This document shows positions 60,244 through 64,000 of a stretch of 64,000 bases of DNA, one piece after another. How positions within the stretch are numbered: the first letter of the stretch is position 1; every line of letters starts with the position of its first letter. This DNA is from Tyto alba (taxonomy: Eukaryota; Chordata; Aves; Strigiformes; Tytonidae), in NCBI RefSeq assembly GCF_018691265.1, contig NW_024881313.1, positions 35,829,518 through 35,893,517 of the forward strand. Reading direction: 5' to 3'. Position numbers and translations under genes: made by a program. The notes beneath the pieces were generated by a model, which was given only the letters and a program-made list of their open reading frames with translations, searched no databases and was not told the origin of the DNA.

Positions 60244-62743
60244 GCAGTAATATAAGAACAAGAGTTCTTTTACGTGTAAATCTGAACCTATAGATAAAAG
60301 TATAGCTCTTTACTGCTTGAAGGAATGACTGATCATTGTCAGAGGGCAATACCCTCTGTGCTCTGTTTACTTGCTGGATGGAGGAAGAATGCTGGAAACA
60401 ACATTTTCTGAATCTTTCACCTGTCTCTGGGAAGGAGCATTCTCCACCATCAGCAACTAACCACACAGGATACACAGGAAATGCAAACCTTTCTCTCCAC
60501 ACCAGTTCATTGAGTGGGAAGAGACCTTCCTTGCTTACACACTGTCCTCTTTCTGCTTTGTTTCTTACCCCCATATCAGGGGACAGCACCTCCTGTGGAG
60601 GTGGTCCTGTTGCTTGGGATTCTCTCTGTCCCATTCTCCTTCACCAAGTCTGCCTCTTCATTAGATCTCACAATTTATCCTGTAAACTTGATGTTCAGGC
60701 TGTAGAAATCGTTGAGGGCTCTAACCGAGGTGCAGGGCATAGATGAGATGTTTTAGGTTTATAATGAACCATTCTGACTCCCTTGGACATGCCAGAAAAA
60801 TGGTTTGGGTCAAGAGAAGGTGGCTTCTGGGGCAAATCTCATCCTCTTAGACTCACAGCAAGCACATTTCCTTTGCAGCATAGCCTGTGCCTAACCTGTT
60901 CCCATATTCCCCTTCTAATCTCAGCATGGAGCAACATGTGTGCAACCCATTTTACAGCACAAGGACCTAATTACATTTTCCAGCTGTGCAGCAGACTCCC
61001 ACAAAGCAAAATAAAGCCTACTAATATGCATTTCTTAGCTACCACTACTGGACCTCTTGGAAGTAGTCCATGTCTCTCAGACAGACAAGTGGTCTGAAGG
61101 ATGCCTGCACCCTTCCACTTCCACCAAAAGAGCTCTTCCTCTTCTCATGTCTGCTCCTTTCATGCATCAGGCCTTCCCTTCCACCCAAGTTCACTTCACT
61201 TCTCTTCAGACTGCTAATTGCCCTCTGGAAAGCACCAAAAAAACAAATCCACGCTCTTCTGCACCATATCAGCTTTGGAAGCAGCTGATGGTTATTTCCC
61301 TCCCCGTTGCAAGAAGCCTGGCAAATGTCTTCATGCTTCTGCCTCTGCATCCAGAGAACCATCCCTCTGGCTCAGAGTGGGTTTGTGTGAAGACGCTATC
61401 TTCTGCCAATGTGGAGAGGAGCCCAGGCATCGAGGTGGGGAACTCAGCAAAGTACAGTTGGTCTGGGAACCAAACCAGATGCTCTGAGGGTGGTGGTTAT
61501 CAAGAGTCCCACAAAGGTGTCACCACAACAGCCAAGAGATTACATGGTGGAGAAGTGAAGGAGGGATTTAAATACAAGAGAGAAGAGGAGCAATGTTCTC
61601 CAAGAATCCCTTGCTCATCAAAAACAAAAGCAATCTTAATGAGAAATGCAGGCCCCAGGCAGTCACAGGGAGTCTATTTAAAGGAGGCTCATATTCTATC
61701 CCCTACAAAGTTTCATGGAGCATTTCACGGCACGTAAGGGATCATCTAACTTTATCTCCTCTGTACAGCAGTCTGTGAGCCAACCTTTTTTGGAGCCTCA
61801 CATTGTAGATTTGGAAACAGTTCTTCACTGAAGAGGAGGCACCAGCACTGCATGCTGTGGCCAAGAGTAGGAGATAACAAGGTACCGTAACCCAGAGTCA
61901 CCTCATGGCCTCTGTCTGCAGGGTGCTGGGGTAAATGCTCCCTCAGACAGTGCAGCCTCTGGGGTTTGGGGCTATGCCACCAGCTAATCCTGGTTCTTAA
62001 GGTCATTCTGCAAACCAACCGCTTTGGCAACAAAGCCAAAGAAGCCTGGATGAAGGTAGAGCTGAGCCACAGGGCTTTCTGAATGAGAGCCAGCCCAAGC
62101 ACGCTGGGCATCGCAGCACTGGCCTGGCTTTGCTCAACAAACAGAATGGAACAAGTACAGGTTGGACCTGAATGATCAGACCAATATACAAATGATTACC
62201 TAGAAGGGTTTTACACCCTTTAGACACCCTGTTTAAGCCTAATTGTTTCAGAAAGCCTCAGTATAACACCTAGCACAATATCATCTATGAAACAGTATAT
62301 GAAAACCATTTGAGATAGTGAAGAATAGGACTTGTAGATTAGCATATCTGAACTGTTATGGACATTTTAGGGAAATTCAGCATGAGTTAGTCTGGCCAGT
62401 AGGTAAAGAACCTGAGCCTGTCAAAGGTGTGAAGTGTTTGGGGCTTTTCCTGGGGAAAAGGCTGAGAGAAACAGCTTGAGTGTCATGAAGCCAGGAAACA
62501 AATTTTTCCTTATTGGGATTAAGATAAAATGGTGTGATTGTAGCCATCTGTTTCAGCTAGATGAGGATATTTTAAATTACTTCTTAAGAAAATAAAAGAG
62601 GGATCTGATGTCCCAATTGCATTCCTGTCCCCAAGCTGGCATTCATACAATGTCCTCCACCTGCAGGTGCTCCAGCCTTGCATGACATTGAGTCACAATA
62701 CTTATGCCGAATTACTAGTAGTCAGTTTCCCTATTATCCTTTT
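60244..62743. other. Gene-free unique sequence
   Basis: No gene is recognised. A 226-codon plus frame at 61057-61737 is the longest clean frame in this part, but the peptide has no motif that I can place. Confidence 0.4.
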
Positions 62744-62820
62744 AAAAACAACAACAACAACAACAAGAACAATGACAGACAAAAAAAAAAAAAAAAACAA
62801 CAACAAACAAACAAAGCAAG
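62744..62820. repeat. (CAA)n / poly-A / (CAAA)n compound tract
   Basis: An ACA-rich section with about six CAA units (62749-62766) is followed by an A18 run (62781-62797) and then CAA/CAAA units. It is a compound A-rich microsatellite. Confidence 0.92.
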
Positions 62821-64000
62821 CAACACCTTCCTTTTGATTGTAAGTATGTACGTTTTCTCATTTTACATTTGGGTTTATTTCTATTTCTTGTTCACATCTG
62901 CATATGGTTCCTATCAGTTCTACTCATAATTTTCCCATGACATACCTGCCTTCTTTTATCCTTTGTTCGTCCATTGTAGTGACTGATTGTATTGTTAAGC
63001 AAAATTTGCTTTAATCTGTCATTGTGAACAACTAATCATTTCGGGGCAGGCTCCCTGAATTCTTGTGGATGTTGATCTAATGTCTGGGAAGCAACAGATC
63101 ACAGAAATAGGTAAATAGAGGACACTCTGAGCATCCTGAGGATGCTGAGACCATATAGACTCAAGACACATTTCAGCTGTGGCTGAGTTTGGGTCAGCAC
63201 CATAAAAAAATTCATGGTTTATGGGCTCACCACATGGAGCTTGCTTTCTGCCCTAAAAAAAGAGGCAGACAATGCCTGTATGGCTTTCCCTCTGCTACCT
63301 GCAGCCTGATCTGCCTGCCCTCCTTCAGAGCATAACATCTTCTTGACTTCCTGTGACTGAGGGCTGGGCTATCACCATGGAGGGCTCAGGCTTGAATCCC
63401 ACATCTGATCACAGCGGCCACACAAGCACTCTCCTTCTGCCAGTGACAACAGGAATACCAACTGAAGCTTTTCCTCCCCCGATTTCCAGTAATCTTCTGA
63501 ACGAGCCGTCAGCACCACCCGTGCAGGGCTCCCTGGGTTTCCACAAAAAGGCACTGAGATGTGATTCCACTCCCTGTAAATGTGAGTTCAAAAGCAAACC
63601 AGCCTTGCTGACTCACAGGCCCCAGTATGGCTCTTCACCAACTTGCTCCAGATGAGTCACCCTGCGGGTGAGTAATATGTTGCATCTGCAGTGCATATTT
63701 ATGGCAGTTTTGCATTGACCATGTCAGCAGGGAAATTGTTTGTGTAGAGTAACCATGGAGAGAAAGGAAACGTTGAAGAAGACCAAGAGGTTAGGGATGA
63801 GGAAAAACCAAGAAGGGAAAACATATTCCACCTCCGCAACCCCAGAGCACACTACATATGTGGAATCAGTCTTTAAAAAGGAAATACTTATCTGTGGCTT
63901 TTATTTTTTTCCATTCTTTTCCATGATGTCTTCCAGTTGGGAGAAACTGAAATGCTGTAAGAACAAGTAGCCTTCTGGTGGTGTCATCAGTGTCTGGAGC
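62821..64000. other. Gene-free unique sequence to window end
   Basis: No gene is recognised. A donor-like GGTGAGT lies near 63667, but the 100-codon frame before it ends at a stop (63653-63655) ahead of the site, so an exon there is not supported. Confidence 0.4.

Noticed and set aside
61057..61737. 226-codon plus-strand open frame
   Set aside because: No motif or family resemblance, with other frames open over the same stretch as well. Judged chance.
63353..63673. 100-codon frame near a donor-like GGTGAGT
   Set aside because: The frame stops at 63655, before the donor, so the two cannot form an exon together in that frame.
1..64000. CRISPR array, operon, bacterial mobile element or phage
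   Set aside because: No regularly spaced repeats, no ribosome-binding-site gene arrays and no prokaryotic gene density. The repeats are avian.

Overview
The window reads as non-coding DNA from a bird, most likely a neoavian species. The evidence is its interspersed repeats. There are several decayed CR1 LINE fragments, the dominant avian retroposon. There are also two solo endogenous-retrovirus LTRs whose sequences match families I know from neoavian genomes, and old MIR/CORE-SINE-like remnants of the kind that persist thinly in sauropsids. Overall repeat density is low, CpG is depleted, short A/T and purine tracts are common, and there is no bacterial-style gene packing.

I recognise no protein-coding gene, tRNA, rRNA or known ncRNA. 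The longest open frames (420, 250, 229, 226 and 214 codons) encode low-complexity or unrecognisable peptides and look like chance. Two weak hints of exons exist: a donor-like site at 63 closing a short open frame at the left edge, and an acceptor-like site followed by a short frame ending at 29220. There is no CpG island and no promoter I can support. The window is best described as intergenic (gene-desert) sequence or the inside of a very large intron.

Layout. 1-2 kb: two MIR-like SINE remnants in opposite orientation. 2-10 kb: unique sequence with AT-rich perfect palindromes near 4.25 and 4.6 kb and a TTTC/T tract at 8.96 kb. 10.4-10.85 kb: a roughly 400-bp purine-rich tract. 11-19 kb: unique sequence with a candidate regulatory block at 17.6 kb. 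19.2-20.2 kb: a 967-bp solo LTR. 20-41 kb: unique sequence with many short homopolymers and several AT-rich blocks resembling conserved non-coding elements (28.0, 29.2, 31.65, 35.3, 38.9 and 40.1 kb). 41.2-43.7 kb: a repeat cluster of an old CR1 fragment, a 564-bp solo LTR directly beside it, and another CR1 3' piece. 47.3-48.05 kb: a GT microsatellite, then the most enhancer-like block, with four TAATTA homeodomain cores. 51.1 and 56.4 kb: CR1 fragments. 57-64 kb: unique sequence with poly-T and CAA-rich tracts.

No genes here work together. If the window has a function, it is probably regulatory, as distal elements of a neighbouring developmental gene. That is inference from composition and motif content only, because conservation cannot be seen in a single sequence.
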